DNA of 64,000 nt from an uncultured Caulobacterales bacterium (GCA_903884425.1 CAISEP010000023.1:371726-435725); one strand, 5' to 3'. Shown: positions 38,099-47,392, numbered from the stretch's first letter. The notes: generated by a model not told the origin, from the sequence alone. Made by a program: numbers and translations.

Positions 38099-38437
38099 AT
38101 GTTCGGATCGAAACCCCACCCGGAAATGACCCCGGCCGAGGTCCACGCGGCGCTCGGGACGGGTCGGGTCGTGCTGGTCGACGTGCGCGAGGCGGCGGAG
38201 CACGACGCGGAACGGATCGACGGCGCTCTGCTGCGCCCTCTCTCCAGCTTCCAGCCAAAGGCCCTTCCGGTGACCGAAGGCGCTTCGGTGATCCTGCACT
38301 GCGGGTCCGCCAAGCGGTCGGCCACCGCCCTCGACATGTGCCGTAAGGCCGGCGTGCCGGTGACCACGCACATGGCGGGCGGGTTGATGGGCTGGAAGGC
38401 CGCCGGCCTGCCCACCGTCGTGGGCGGATCGCACTGA
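38099..38437 (+). CDS. Single-domain rhodanese-like sulfurtransferase
   Basis: VVLVDVREAAEHDAERIDGALLRPLSSF...VILHCGSAKRSATALDMCRKAG...MAGGLMGWKAAGLP. Confidence 0.93.
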   Translation: MFGSKPHPEMTPAEVHAALGTGRVVLVDVREAAEHDAERIDGALLRPLSSFQPKALPVTEGASVILHCGSAKRSATALDMCRKAGVPVTTHMAGGLMGWKAAGLPTVVGGSH

Positions 38438-38460
38438 GCGTGCTTGGGGACGTGACAACC

Positions 38461-39516
38461 ATGGCCAATCGACCTGTGACCCTGAGAACCGCGGCGCTCG
38501 CCTCGCTGGCGGCGGTGGCGCTGCTGGCGGGATGTTCCGAGCACAAGCTGGAGAAGGCCGGGGCACCCATCGGCACTGCAACGGATGCGTGGGTTGTGAC
38601 GGCTGGACAGACAGCGGACCTGCGACCGGTCGTGGCGATCTACACCCCGCGTGACGCGGCCGATGCCCGGGCGCGGATCGGCGGAACCCTGGTGTCGCTG
38701 AGCGTGCGGGAGGGAGACAGGGTCCGTCGCGGCCAGGTGATCGGCCAGGTCCGGGACGAGCGTCTCGGCCTTCAGTCCAGCGCCGCGGACGCCATGGTCT
38801 CGGCGGCGGCGGCGGAGGCGGGTCGCGCCGATGCGGATCTGGCCCGGACCCGGGACCTTTTCGAGCACGGGGTCTATGCGAAGGCCCGCCTCGAACAGGC
38901 GGAGGCCAGCGCCCGTGCGGCAAACGCGCAGCTGAAGGCGGCGAAGGCCCAGCATGCCGCCAGCGCCGACCTGGTGGGGCAGGGGGTCCTCCTCGCGCCC
39001 GCTTCGGGCGTCGTGCTGCATGCGCCGATACCGGCTGGGTCGGTGGTCAGCCCCGGACAGGTCATCGCGACCCTCTCCGCCGGACCGCCGGTGATCCGGC
39101 TGCAGCTTCCCGAGGCCCAGGCCGGCGCCGTCAAGCCGGGCCAGTCCCTGCAGATTCGCGGCGACGACGGCGTTCTGAAGCCCTCCGACCGTGTCCTCCA
39201 GGTCTACCCCTCCGTGTCCGGGGGCGAGGTGACCATCGATCTGGCCGCCGACCCGCAGGGTGAGGCCCTGGTCGGACAACGGATCGACGTGCTGGTCCCG
39301 GTGGGGGTCCGCTCCGCCATCGTCGTTCCGAGGCGCATGGTCACGACCCGCTATGGCGTCGACTATGTCCGCCTCCTGCGGACCGACGGCGCGGCGGAGG
39401 ACGTCATCGTCCAGACCGCGCCCGCCGCAGCCGCGGATCAGGTCGAGATCCTGTCCGGGCTGCGGGCCGGTGATCGGATCGTCGGCGCGCCAGCCGAAAA
39501 GGCGACGCCGCGATGA
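38461..39516 (+). CDS. RND efflux periplasmic adaptor (lipoprotein)
   Basis: Lipobox LLAGC; IGGTLVSLSVREGDRVRRGQVIGQV lipoyl-like domain. Confidence 0.93.
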   Translation: MANRPVTLRTAALASLAAVALLAGCSEHKLEKAGAPIGTATDAWVVTAGQTADLRPVVAIYTPRDAADARARIGGTLVSLSVREGDRVRRGQVIGQVRDERLGLQSSAADAMVSAAAAEAGRADADLARTRDLFEHGVYAKARLEQAEASARAANAQLKAAKAQHAASADLVGQGVLLAPASGVVLHAPIPAGSVVSPGQVIATLSAGPPVIRLQLPEAQAGAVKPGQSLQIRGDDGVLKPSDRVLQVYPSVSGGEVTIDLAADPQGEALVGQRIDVLVPVGVRSAIVVPRRMVTTRYGVDYVRLLRTDGAAEDVIVQTAPAAAADQVEILSGLRAGDRIVGAPAEKATPR

Positions 39517-42500
39517 AACTCGGCCTATCCGGGACCCTGGCCCGTTTCGGCCTCGGCTCGCCCCTCACGCCCCTGTTCCTGATCGCCGCCCTTGCGGTGG
39601 GCCTGCTGGCCGTGGCCACCATCCCGAGGGAGGAGGAGCCGCAGATCAGCGTTCCCATGGTCGACATCATGGTGCAGACGCCGGGACTCCGCGCCACCGA
39701 CGCCGTCGAGCTGGCCGCCAAGCCGCTGGAGGCCATCGTCAAGGGCGTGCCGGACGTGGATCACGTCTACACCTTCGTGGACGACGACCACTTCATGGTC
39801 ACCGCCCGCTTCAAGGTCGGGGTCGACCCGGACGCCGCCGTCGTCCGCATCCACGAGAAGCTGCGCGCCAATGCGGACCGGATCCCGCCAGGCGTGTCCG
39901 AGCCTCAGGTCGTCGCCCGCGGCATCAATGACGTGCCCGCGGTGGTCCTGACCCTGTCACCGGCACCGGGCTCCGCCGGACGCTGGTCGGACCAGGCGCT
40001 GCATGACCTTGCCGTGAAGCTGCGTACCGAACTGACCAAGGTCGACGATGTGGGCCTGACCTTCATCGTCGGTGGTCGCCCGGAGGAGGTGCGGATCGAG
40101 CCGGACGCCGGTCGCATGGCCAGCCGCGGCGTCTCCCTCGCCGCGCTCACCGACGCGGTTCGTCAGGCCGGGCGCAGCTTCCCCGGCGGCGTGCTGCGCA
40201 ATGACGGTCACGCGGTGCAGATGGCCGCCGGCGGCAGTCTCGGCAGCGCCGCCGAGGTCGGGCTGATCGCCGTCCCCTCCATCTCCGGCGGGACCATCTA
40301 TGTGCGCGACGTCGCCCGGGTGATCCAGGCCCCCCGCGAAGACCAGACCCACGTGATCCGCACCGCCCTCACAAGGGACGGCTGGACCACGACGCCGGCG
40401 GTCAGCCTGGCCATCGCCAAGCGGCGGGGCGCCAACGCCGTGGTGGTCGGCGAGGCCCTGATGAAGCGCGTCGAGGCGCTCAAGGGCTCGCTGATCCCCG
40501 CCGGCGTCGACGTGGCGGTGACCCGCAACTACGGGGAGTCCGCCAACGAGAAGGCCAATGAACTGCTGTTCCATCTGGCCCTCGCAACCGTCTCGATCGT
40601 CATCCTGATCGGCTTCGCTATCGGCTGGCGGGAAGCCGCGGTCACCGCCGTGGTCATCCCGACCACCATCCTGCTGACTCTCTTCGCGTCCAAGCTGATG
40701 GGCTACACGGTGAATCGGGTCAGCCTGTTCGCCCTGATCTTCTCCATCGGCATCCTCGTCGACGACGCCATCGTGATGATCGAGAACATCGCCCGGCACT
40801 GGGCGATGAACGATGGCCGCAGCCGGATCCAGGGCGCCGTCGAGGCGGTGGCCGAGGTCGGCAATCCCACCGTGGTCGCCACCCTGACCGTGGTGGCGGC
40901 GCTGCTGCCCATGCTGTTCGTGTCCGGCCTGATGGGCCCCTACATGGCGCCGATACCGGTGAATGCGTCGGCGGCCATGCTGTTCTCGTTCTTCGTCGCC
41001 GTGGTCCTGGCGCCGTGGCTGATGGTCCGCTTCGCCCGCAAGGCGATCGCCGGGCATGGACATGACAAGGCCCATGACGCCACGGGCGGACGTTTGGGCC
41101 AGCTCTATCGCCGTGTCGCCGGGCGGGTAATCGCCACGCGATCCTCGGCCTGGAAGTTCCTTGCCTGCGTCGGCGTCGCGACGCTGCTTGCCTGCGCGAT
41201 GTTCGCGACTAAGACGGTCACGGTCAAACTGCTGCCGTTCGACAACAAGTCCGAGCTGCAGGTCGTGCTGGACCTGCCGGCGGGCGCCTCCCTCGAGGAT
41301 ACCGCCCGGATCTTGGCCGACGCCACGGCCATTGCCCGCACCGTGCAGGAAGTGACCGCCGTCGATGCCTATTCCGGCACGGCCTCGCCATTCAACTTCA
41401 ACGGCCTCGTGCGGCACTACTACCTACGCACATCCCCGTCCCAGGGCGACCTGTCGGTCACCCTGTCGCCGAAGGGAGAGCGGTCCCGGGCCAGCCACGC
41501 CATCGCCCTCGACCTGCGGGAGCGGCTGAAGGCCCTGCCCCTGCCGGCCGGGTCGGCGCTGAAGGTGGTGGAGGCGCCTCCCGGCCCGCCGGTGATGGCG
41601 ACCCTGCTGGCCGAGGTGTACGGCCCGGACGCCGCCACCCGCCGCGCCGTCGCCCTGAAGCTGAAGTCGATCTTCCGCTCCGTGCCCTTCATCGTCGATG
41701 TGGACGACAGTTTCGGACAACCTCCGCCCCGCCTGCAGATCACGCCCGACCGGGAGCGGCTGGAGCACCTCGGCGTGCCGGAACGCGACGTGCTTGACTC
41801 CATGGGCGCAGCTTTCAACGGAGCCACAGTGGGCTACGTGCAGCGGGGCGACGGCCGTGATCCGCTGGCGGTCAGTATCCGGCTTGCCCAGTCCGACCGG
41901 ACCTGGAGCGCGGGTCTCGCCGCCCTGCCGGTGGCGGCCGCGTCAGGCCGCCTGGTCTCCCTCGGCGAGGTCGCCAGCCCTGCTCAGACCCAGGGCTCGC
42001 CGCACATCTTCCGCCGCGACGGACGGGACGTGGACATGGTGCTGGGCGAACTCGCCGGAGCCTATGAGGCCCCGATCTACGGCATGGGTGCAGTCGACGA
42101 CGCCATTGCCAGGACCGACTGGAAGGACCTGCCGCGGCCCTCCATCCGCCTGAACGGCCAGCCGGAGGACGAGACCCGCCCGACCGTGCTGTGGGACGGG
42201 GAATGGGAGATCACCTGGGTCACCTTCCGCGACATGGGGGCGGCCTTCGGCGTAGCGATCCTCGGCATCTACATCCTGGTGGTCGCCCAGTTCGGCAGCT
42301 TCAAGCTGCCTCTGGTGATCCTCACCCCGATCCCCCTGACCCTGGTCGGCATCGTCATCGGCCACATGCTGTTCAGGGCGCCGTTCACGGCCACCTCGAT
42401 GATCGGCTTCATCGCGCTGGCCGGGATCATCGTGCGCAACTCGATCCTACTGGTGGACTTCATCCGCCATTCGCAAGGAGACGGTCGCCCCCTGCGCGAG

Positions 42501-42710
42501 GTGCTGTTGGAGGCGGGCGCCATCCGCGTCAAGCCGATCCTGCTGACCGCGCTAGCCGCCATGATCGGCGCGGCGGTGATCCTTACCGACCCGATTTTCC
42601 AGGGCCTTGCAATCTCCCTGCTGTTCGGGCTGGCCTCGTCGACCCTGCTGACCGTGCTGGTGATCCCGGCGATCTACATTGTCCTGAGAGATGAAAGGCA
42701 ACGCTCATGA
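39513..42710 (+). CDS. RND efflux inner-membrane permease (AcrB-type)
   Basis: 1065 aa; IPREEEPQISVPMVDIMVQTPG, IFSIGILVDDAIVMIENI, LTALAAMIGAAVILTDPIFQGLAISLLFGLASSTLLTVLVIPAIY. Confidence 0.97.
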   Translation: MKLGLSGTLARFGLGSPLTPLFLIAALAVGLLAVATIPREEEPQISVPMVDIMVQTPGLRATDAVELAAKPLEAIVKGVPDVDHVYTFVDDDHFMVTARFKVGVDPDAAVVRIHEKLRANADRIPPGVSEPQVVARGINDVPAVVLTLSPAPGSAGRWSDQALHDLAVKLRTELTKVDDVGLTFIVGGRPEEVRIEPDAGRMASRGVSLAALTDAVRQAGRSFPGGVLRNDGHAVQMAAGGSLGSAAEVGLIAVPSISGGTIYVRDVARVIQAPREDQTHVIRTALTRDGWTTTPAVSLAIAKRRGANAVVVGEALMKRVEALKGSLIPAGVDVAVTRNYGESANEKANELLFHLALATVSIVILIGFAIGWREAAVTAVVIPTTILLTLFASKLMGYTVNRVSLFALIFSIGILVDDAIVMIENIARHWAMNDGRSRIQGAVEAVAEVGNPTVVATLTVVAALLPMLFVSGLMGPYMAPIPVNASAAMLFSFFVAVVLAPWLMVRFARKAIAGHGHDKAHDATGGRLGQLYRRVAGRVIATRSSAWKFLACVGVATLLACAMFATKTVTVKLLPFDNKSELQVVLDLPAGASLEDTARILADATAIARTVQEVTAVDAYSGTASPFNFNGLVRHYYLRTSPSQGDLSVTLSPKGERSRASHAIALDLRERLKALPLPAGSALKVVEAPPGPPVMATLLAEVYGPDAATRRAVALKLKSIFRSVPFIVDVDDSFGQPPPRLQITPDRERLEHLGVPERDVLDSMGAAFNGATVGYVQRGDGRDPLAVSIRLAQSDRTWSAGLAALPVAAASGRLVSLGEVASPAQTQGSPHIFRRDGRDVDMVLGELAGAYEAPIYGMGAVDDAIARTDWKDLPRPSIRLNGQPEDETRPTVLWDGEWEITWVTFRDMGAAFGVAILGIYILVVAQFGSFKLPLVILTPIPLTLVGIVIGHMLFRAPFTATSMIGFIALAGIIVRNSILLVDFIRHSQGDGRPLREVLLEAGAIRVKPILLTALAAMIGAAVILTDPIFQGLAISLLFGLASSTLLTVLVIPAIYIVLRDERQRS

Positions 42711-43081
42711 CCTCCGCCCCTACCCACGACTGGCCCGGCGTCGCCGCGTCCCTCAGCCAGGCCATGAAGCCGCTCCGCGGCGGCGCACCGGACGCCATGG
42801 CCGCCTTCAGCGCCCTGGCCAGGGCGGCGCTGGAGCCAAACGCCCTGCCGACGAAGACCAAGGAGCTGATCGCCCTTGGCATTTCCGTCGCGACGCGATG
42901 TGATGGCTGCATCGCGTTCCACGCCGAGGCCGCCGCCCGGCACGGCGCGTCGCGCGAGGAGATCATGGAGACCATGGGCATGGCGATCTATATGGGTGCA
43001 GGACCCAGCGTTATGTACGCCGCCCAGGCCCTCGAGGCCTTCGATCAGTTTACCGCCAAGGCCCCGACGAAGAGCGCATGA
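42707..43081 (+). CDS. Carboxymuconolactone decarboxylase/AhpD-like protein
   Basis: ATRCDGCIAFHAEAAARHGASREEIMETMGMAIYMGAGPSVMYA with CxxCxxxH motif. Confidence 0.93.
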   Translation: MTSAPTHDWPGVAASLSQAMKPLRGGAPDAMAAFSALARAALEPNALPTKTKELIALGISVATRCDGCIAFHAEAAARHGASREEIMETMGMAIYMGAGPSVMYAAQALEAFDQFTAKAPTKSA

Positions 43082-43422
43082 CCCTGACCGCACCCCAGAT
43101 CGCCCCTCCGAGCCCGGCGGCGCTCGCAGAACTCCAGGCCAGCGCCGGACAGGCGACGCGGATGATGAAGCTCCTCGCCAGCGAGCAGCGGCTGATGCTG
43201 CTCTGCCGGCTGCTGGAGGGCGAGTGCTCGGTCCTTGAGCTGGCGCGCGCGTCTGGCCTGTCGCAGACCGCGGCGTCTCAGCACCTCGCCAAGCTTCGGG
43301 CCGAACGGCTGGTGGAGACCCGCCGCTCTGCCCAGACCATCTACTACCGGCTGGAGGACCCGGCCGTGATCCAGCTGCTGCGGACGCTCTGCGACATCTA
43401 TCATCCGGAGGCCGGGAAATGA
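43078..43422 (+). CDS. ArsR-family repressor, SqrR/BigR/YgaV-like
   Basis: MKLLASEQRLMLLCRLLEGECSVLELARASGLSQTAASQHLAKLRAERLVETRRSAQTIYYRLEDPAVIQLLRTLCDIYH. Confidence 0.92.
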   Translation: MTLTAPQIAPPSPAALAELQASAGQATRMMKLLASEQRLMLLCRLLEGECSVLELARASGLSQTAASQHLAKLRAERLVETRRSAQTIYYRLEDPAVIQLLRTLCDIYHPEAGK

Positions 43423-44159
43423 GGCGACGCGTCGCGGCGGCCCTGTGCGGGATCATGGCGCTCGGCCTGTCGGTTCAGGCGGCCCTGGCCGAGCCGACCC
43501 GGCTGATGGTGCGGGCGCTGGCCCAGGACGCGAAGTTCATCGGAACCCATACGGGCGGAGTCGACGTCACCCTCACGGACGTGCGCACCGGCCGGGTGCT
43601 CGCCAGCGGCCGGATTCTGGGCGGGACCGGTGACACGGCCAGGATCATGCAGACGCCCCGCACGCGTGGGCAGACGCTCGCCGACGCCGCCACGGCGGGC
43701 TACGAAGCGGTCCTCGACCTGGCCGAGCCAACCCTGGTGCGCGTCGACGCCCGCGGCCCCCTCGGCGTTCCGGCCTCGACCATCTCCGTATCGTCGACGC
43801 TGTGGATGCTGCCGGGCCGTGACGTGGTCGGCGACGGCCTGGTCCTGACCTTTCCCGGCTTCGCCATCGAGCCGGCCGTCACCCGCGGTGCCGATGGCGC
43901 CCGGACGATCTCGGCCAAGGTCAGCATGATGTGCGGCTGCCCGATCACGCCGGGCGGGCTCTGGGACGCGGCAGACCTCACGGTCAGCGCCGACCTGCTG
44001 GCGGGTGGTCAGGTCGTGGCAACCGTGCCGCTCCACTATGCGGGCCAGCCGAGCCAGTTCGCCTCCGAGCCGGTTGCAGCGCCGTCGACGGTGACGGCCA
44101 TCCGGGTGGTGGCGGCGTCCCGGACAACATCAAACGCCGGATCAGCAAGGGTGCCGTGA
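43419..44159 (+). CDS. Secreted hypothetical protein with MMCGCPITPGG motif
   Basis: Signal peptide AALCGIMALGLSVQAALA; translationally coupled (4-nt overlap) to ArsR gene. Confidence 0.75.
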   Translation: MRRRVAAALCGIMALGLSVQAALAEPTRLMVRALAQDAKFIGTHTGGVDVTLTDVRTGRVLASGRILGGTGDTARIMQTPRTRGQTLADAATAGYEAVLDLAEPTLVRVDARGPLGVPASTISVSSTLWMLPGRDVVGDGLVLTFPGFAIEPAVTRGADGARTISAKVSMMCGCPITPGGLWDAADLTVSADLLAGGQVVATVPLHYAGQPSQFASEPVAAPSTVTAIRVVAASRTTSNAGSARVP

Positions 44160-44206
44160 CCGGCCTCCGCCGTCACGACCTCGAACGGGTCCGACGATCT
44201 GCGTCG

Positions 44207-45349
44207 TCAGTCCAGCGTGGTGCGGTAGCGGAGCATGGCCAGGCTCGTGATGGCGACCAGAAACGCCGCCAGGGCCGCGAGGCTTGCGGTGAGGTCGGCG
44301 AAGGTCTCCCCCTTCAGCACGGTGCCGCGGACGATGCGCAGGAAGTGCGTTACCGGCAGCAGCTGGCCGACATCCCGGGCCCACACCGGCATGCCCTGGA
44401 AGGGAAAGGCGAAGCCTGACAGCAGCACGGACGGCATGATGTAGAAGAAGCTCATCTGCATGGCCTGCAGCTGGGTCTGAGCCAGGGTCGAGAACAGGAA
44501 GCCCAGCGCCAGGCTGCCGATGATGAACAGCACGACGCCGACGCCCAGTGCGCTCCAGGACGCCGCGGTGTCGGGCATCGGGACCCCGAACATCAGATCG
44601 GCGACGCCAAGGATCACCAGGGTCTGGACCAACCCCACTCCCACATAGGGGCTCAGCTTGCCCGCCATCACCTCGATCGGCCGGACGGGCGTGGCGAGGA
44701 GGCTCTCCATGGTTCCGCGCTCCCGCTCCCGGGTGACGCTCAGCGCGGTCATCAGCACCAGGGTCAGGGACAGGATGACCCCGAGCAGTCCCGGCACCAC
44801 ATTGAAGGCCGTGATGTTCTCCGGATTGAAGCGCCGGTGGACGATGACCTCGAAGGGATCGGCGGCCGGGAGCCAGGCGGCTCCCCCCACGAGGTCCCGG
44901 GCCAGGGCGGTCCGCGGCAGGGCGGCAAGCAGGGAGGCCGCGCCGCCCACCGCGGTCGGATCGGCGGCATCCGCCTCCACCAGCACCTGGGCGTGGTCAT
45001 GACGGACCACCCGGCGGGTGAAGTCCGCGGGAATGGTCACTGCGAACAGGGCCTCTCCCTGGCGGATCGAGGCCTCCACGTCGGACTGGCTGTGCGCGAC
45101 CCGGATGATCCGGAAATAGGTGGAGTTGTCGAGCGCGGCGAGGACCGATCGGGCCATGGCCGACTGGTCCTGCACATAGACGATGGTCGGAAGGTGCCGT
45201 GGATCGTTGTTGATGGCGTAGCCGAACAGAAGCAGCTGGACCACCGGCATCAGCAGCATCATCGCATAGGTCAGCCGGTCACGGCGAAGCTGGGTGAACT
45301 CCTTGACGAGCACCGCCAGGATGCGCCGGAAGGCCAGGGGCTGGGTCAT
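44207..45349 (-). CDS. ABC-2 type transporter permease
   Basis: FRRILAVLVKEFTQLRRDRLTYAMMLLMPVVQLLLFGYAINNDPRHLPT; RERERGTMESLLATPVRPIEVMAGKLSPY. Confidence 0.95.
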   Translation of the reverse strand: MTQPLAFRRILAVLVKEFTQLRRDRLTYAMMLLMPVVQLLLFGYAINNDPRHLPTIVYVQDQSAMARSVLAALDNSTYFRIIRVAHSQSDVEASIRQGEALFAVTIPADFTRRVVRHDHAQVLVEADAADPTAVGGAASLLAALPRTALARDLVGGAAWLPAADPFEVIVHRRFNPENITAFNVVPGLLGVILSLTLVLMTALSVTRERERGTMESLLATPVRPIEVMAGKLSPYVGVGLVQTLVILGVADLMFGVPMPDTAASWSALGVGVVLFIIGSLALGFLFSTLAQTQLQAMQMSFFYIMPSVLLSGFAFPFQGMPVWARDVGQLLPVTHFLRIVRGTVLKGETFADLTASLAALAAFLVAITSLAMLRYRTTLD

Positions 45350-46260
45350 CCCGCTTCACCCTCCCGCCCCATCAGCCGGATGAACACGTCCTCCAGGGTC
45401 GGTGCGATCTCGCTCCAGACGACCCCGGTCCTGCGGAAGGGCGCGATGGCGGTCTCGAGGGCGGAGCGGTCGGTTCCGCTCACGTGCAGGGCCTGGCCGA
45501 AGGGCGAGGCCATCAGCACCCCCGGCGCGCGGGACAGGTCGGCGGCCATTCGATAGGCGCCCTCTCCCTCGGCCCGAAAGGTGATCAGGCGGGAGTCGCG
45601 CACCAGCGCCTCCGCCGAGCCGCGGGCGATCAGCCGACCCTGGAAGATGTAGGCGATGTCGTGACATCGCTCGGCCTCGTCCATGTAGTGCGTGGAGACC
45701 AGGACGGTCAGGCCCTCCGCGGCAAGGGCGTGGATCTGGTCCCAGAAGTCCCGCCGCGCCTTGGGGTCGACGCCGGCCGTGGGCTCGTCCAGCAGGAGCA
45801 GCTTCGGTCCGTGCAGGGTACAGCCGGCCAGGGCCAGCCGCTGCTTCCAGCCGCCGGACAACTCCCCCGCCAGTTGCCTGCGACGAGGGCCGAGACCCAA
45901 CTGCTCGATGGCCCCGCTCACCCGCCGCCGACCGTGCTCGAGACCATAGACCCTGGCGATGAACAGCAGGTTTTCCTCGATCGACAGGTCCTCGTAGAGG
46001 GAGAACCTCTGGGTCATGTAGCCGGTCCGGCGCTTGATCTGATCGGTCTCCCGCAGGATGTCGAAGCCCAGGCAGGTGCCTTCGCCGCTGTCGGGACGCA
46101 ACAGGCCGCACAGCATGCGCAGGGTCGTGGTCTTTCCGGATCCATTGGGGCCGAGAAAGCCGCAGATGCGCCCGGCCTCCACCGAGATGGCCACGTCCTG
46201 CACGACCGCCTTGGCGCCGAAGGTCTTGTTCAGGTGACGGACGTCGATGGCGAGGCTCAA
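45346..46260 (-). CDS. ABC transporter ATP-binding protein
   Basis: Walker A GPNGSGKTTTLRM, signature LSGGWKQRLALA, Walker B LLLLDEPTAGVDP. Confidence 0.97.
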   Translation of the reverse strand: MSLAIDVRHLNKTFGAKAVVQDVAISVEAGRICGFLGPNGSGKTTTLRMLCGLLRPDSGEGTCLGFDILRETDQIKRRTGYMTQRFSLYEDLSIEENLLFIARVYGLEHGRRRVSGAIEQLGLGPRRRQLAGELSGGWKQRLALAGCTLHGPKLLLLDEPTAGVDPKARRDFWDQIHALAAEGLTVLVSTHYMDEAERCHDIAYIFQGRLIARGSAEALVRDSRLITFRAEGEGAYRMAADLSRAPGVLMASPFGQALHVSGTDRSALETAIAPFRRTGVVWSEIAPTLEDVFIRLMGREGEAG

Positions 46261-47216
46261 GGCGCGTCCTCGACCGGTGTCACGTCCACCGGGAGGCCCG
46301 GGGTCAGGCGGGCCGCGTCCTGCGGCCGCGCTTCCACGAGGTAGACGAGGCTGTCCCGGGTGCGGCGGCTGTAGATCACCGGTGGGGTGTATTCCGGACG
46401 GGGACTGACATAGTTGATCACTGCGCTGCGGGTCAGGCCGCAGCCGTCGCAGGCAAACCGCACCGTCCGGCCGGGGCGGTAGCGGGCGACCACGGTCTCC
46501 GGCACGAAGAAGCGCAGGCGCACCCGGTCATCGGGCAGCAGGCTCACGATGGCCTGGTTGGCCGGAACCCACTCCCCGGCCTGGAAGAAGACCTCCTCGA
46601 CCCGCGCGGCGGTCGGCGCGGTGGGGGACAGATAGGCGAGCCGGACCGACACATCCGCCAGCCCGCCCCGGGCGCGCTCGGCCCCCTCGGTTGCCGCCGC
46701 TGCCTGTGCCCGCGCCGCGGCGACCTGTGCCGTTGCAGCAGCGGCCTGTGCGCGCGCGGCCGCGGCGTTGGCCATGGCCCGGTCGGCATCCTGCCTTGAA
46801 ACCGCGCCGCTGCCGTTGCGCACCAGGTTCGCGAAGCGGCCGGCATCGACCTCTGCATTGTCCGCCAGCACCCGGGCCGCCGATGCCGCGGCCTCCAGCT
46901 GGGTCAGTGTTCCCCGCGCGGCCTCGACCTGCGCTTCGGCCTGCGCGACTTCGGAGACGGACTGTGCGTGCTGGGCGGCGATCGGGCGTGGATCGACCCG
47001 GAACAACGGGTCTCCGGCCTTCACCCGCTGGCCCCGCACGACCGCCAGGCTTGCCAGCGGTCCGCTGACGGGGGCGGCGAGATAGAGGGCCTCTCCCTCC
47101 ACATAGCCGGACAGGACGGGCGCGTCCCTCGGACGGGCGACCCAGGCATAGGCGACCAGTCCGGCAACCACCGTCGCGACCGGCGCCACCACCCTCAATC
47201 TCCATCGACGGACCAT
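46257..47216 (-). CDS. HlyD-family periplasmic adaptor (YhiI-like)
   Basis: LSGYVEGEALYLAAPVSGPLASLAVVRGQRVKAGDPLFRVDPRP; long Ala-rich coiled coil. Confidence 0.92.
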   Translation of the reverse strand: MVRRWRLRVVAPVATVVAGLVAYAWVARPRDAPVLSGYVEGEALYLAAPVSGPLASLAVVRGQRVKAGDPLFRVDPRPIAAQHAQSVSEVAQAEAQVEAARGTLTQLEAAASAARVLADNAEVDAGRFANLVRNGSGAVSRQDADRAMANAAAARAQAAAATAQVAAARAQAAAATEGAERARGGLADVSVRLAYLSPTAPTAARVEEVFFQAGEWVPANQAIVSLLPDDRVRLRFFVPETVVARYRPGRTVRFACDGCGLTRSAVINYVSPRPEYTPPVIYSRRTRDSLVYLVEARPQDAARLTPGLPVDVTPVEDAP

Positions 47217-47378
47217 TTCGCGTTCCCCGCCGGCCGGGCACCCGGGCACCACAGAACGATGGCACCGACGCAGACCGCTTGCAACGGAGAGGACGGCGTC
47301 CGGACCAGGCGCGCAATGGGATGGATCAACCGGCCGCGACGGCGTCCTTGCGGGAACGGCTCATCTCCGAAAATTTTG

Positions 47379-47392
47379 TAGAGACTCCTCTA
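47379..47392. promoter_or_regulatory. Inverted repeat TAGAG-ACTC-CTCTA flanked by CGAAAATTT direct repeats (47368-47376 and 47414-47422)
   Basis: Read directly in the AT-rich leader of the Rieske-TetR operon. Confidence 0.5.

Noticed and set aside
39957-41417. 486-aa minus-strand ORF
   Set aside because: Antisense to the RND permease with biased His/Asp/Gly/Gln composition.
44155-44177. CGTGAC-N11-GTCACG hairpin at the end of the RND/ArsR operon
   Set aside because: Stem only 6 bp, overlaps the stop codon and lacks a U-tract; too weak to call a terminator.
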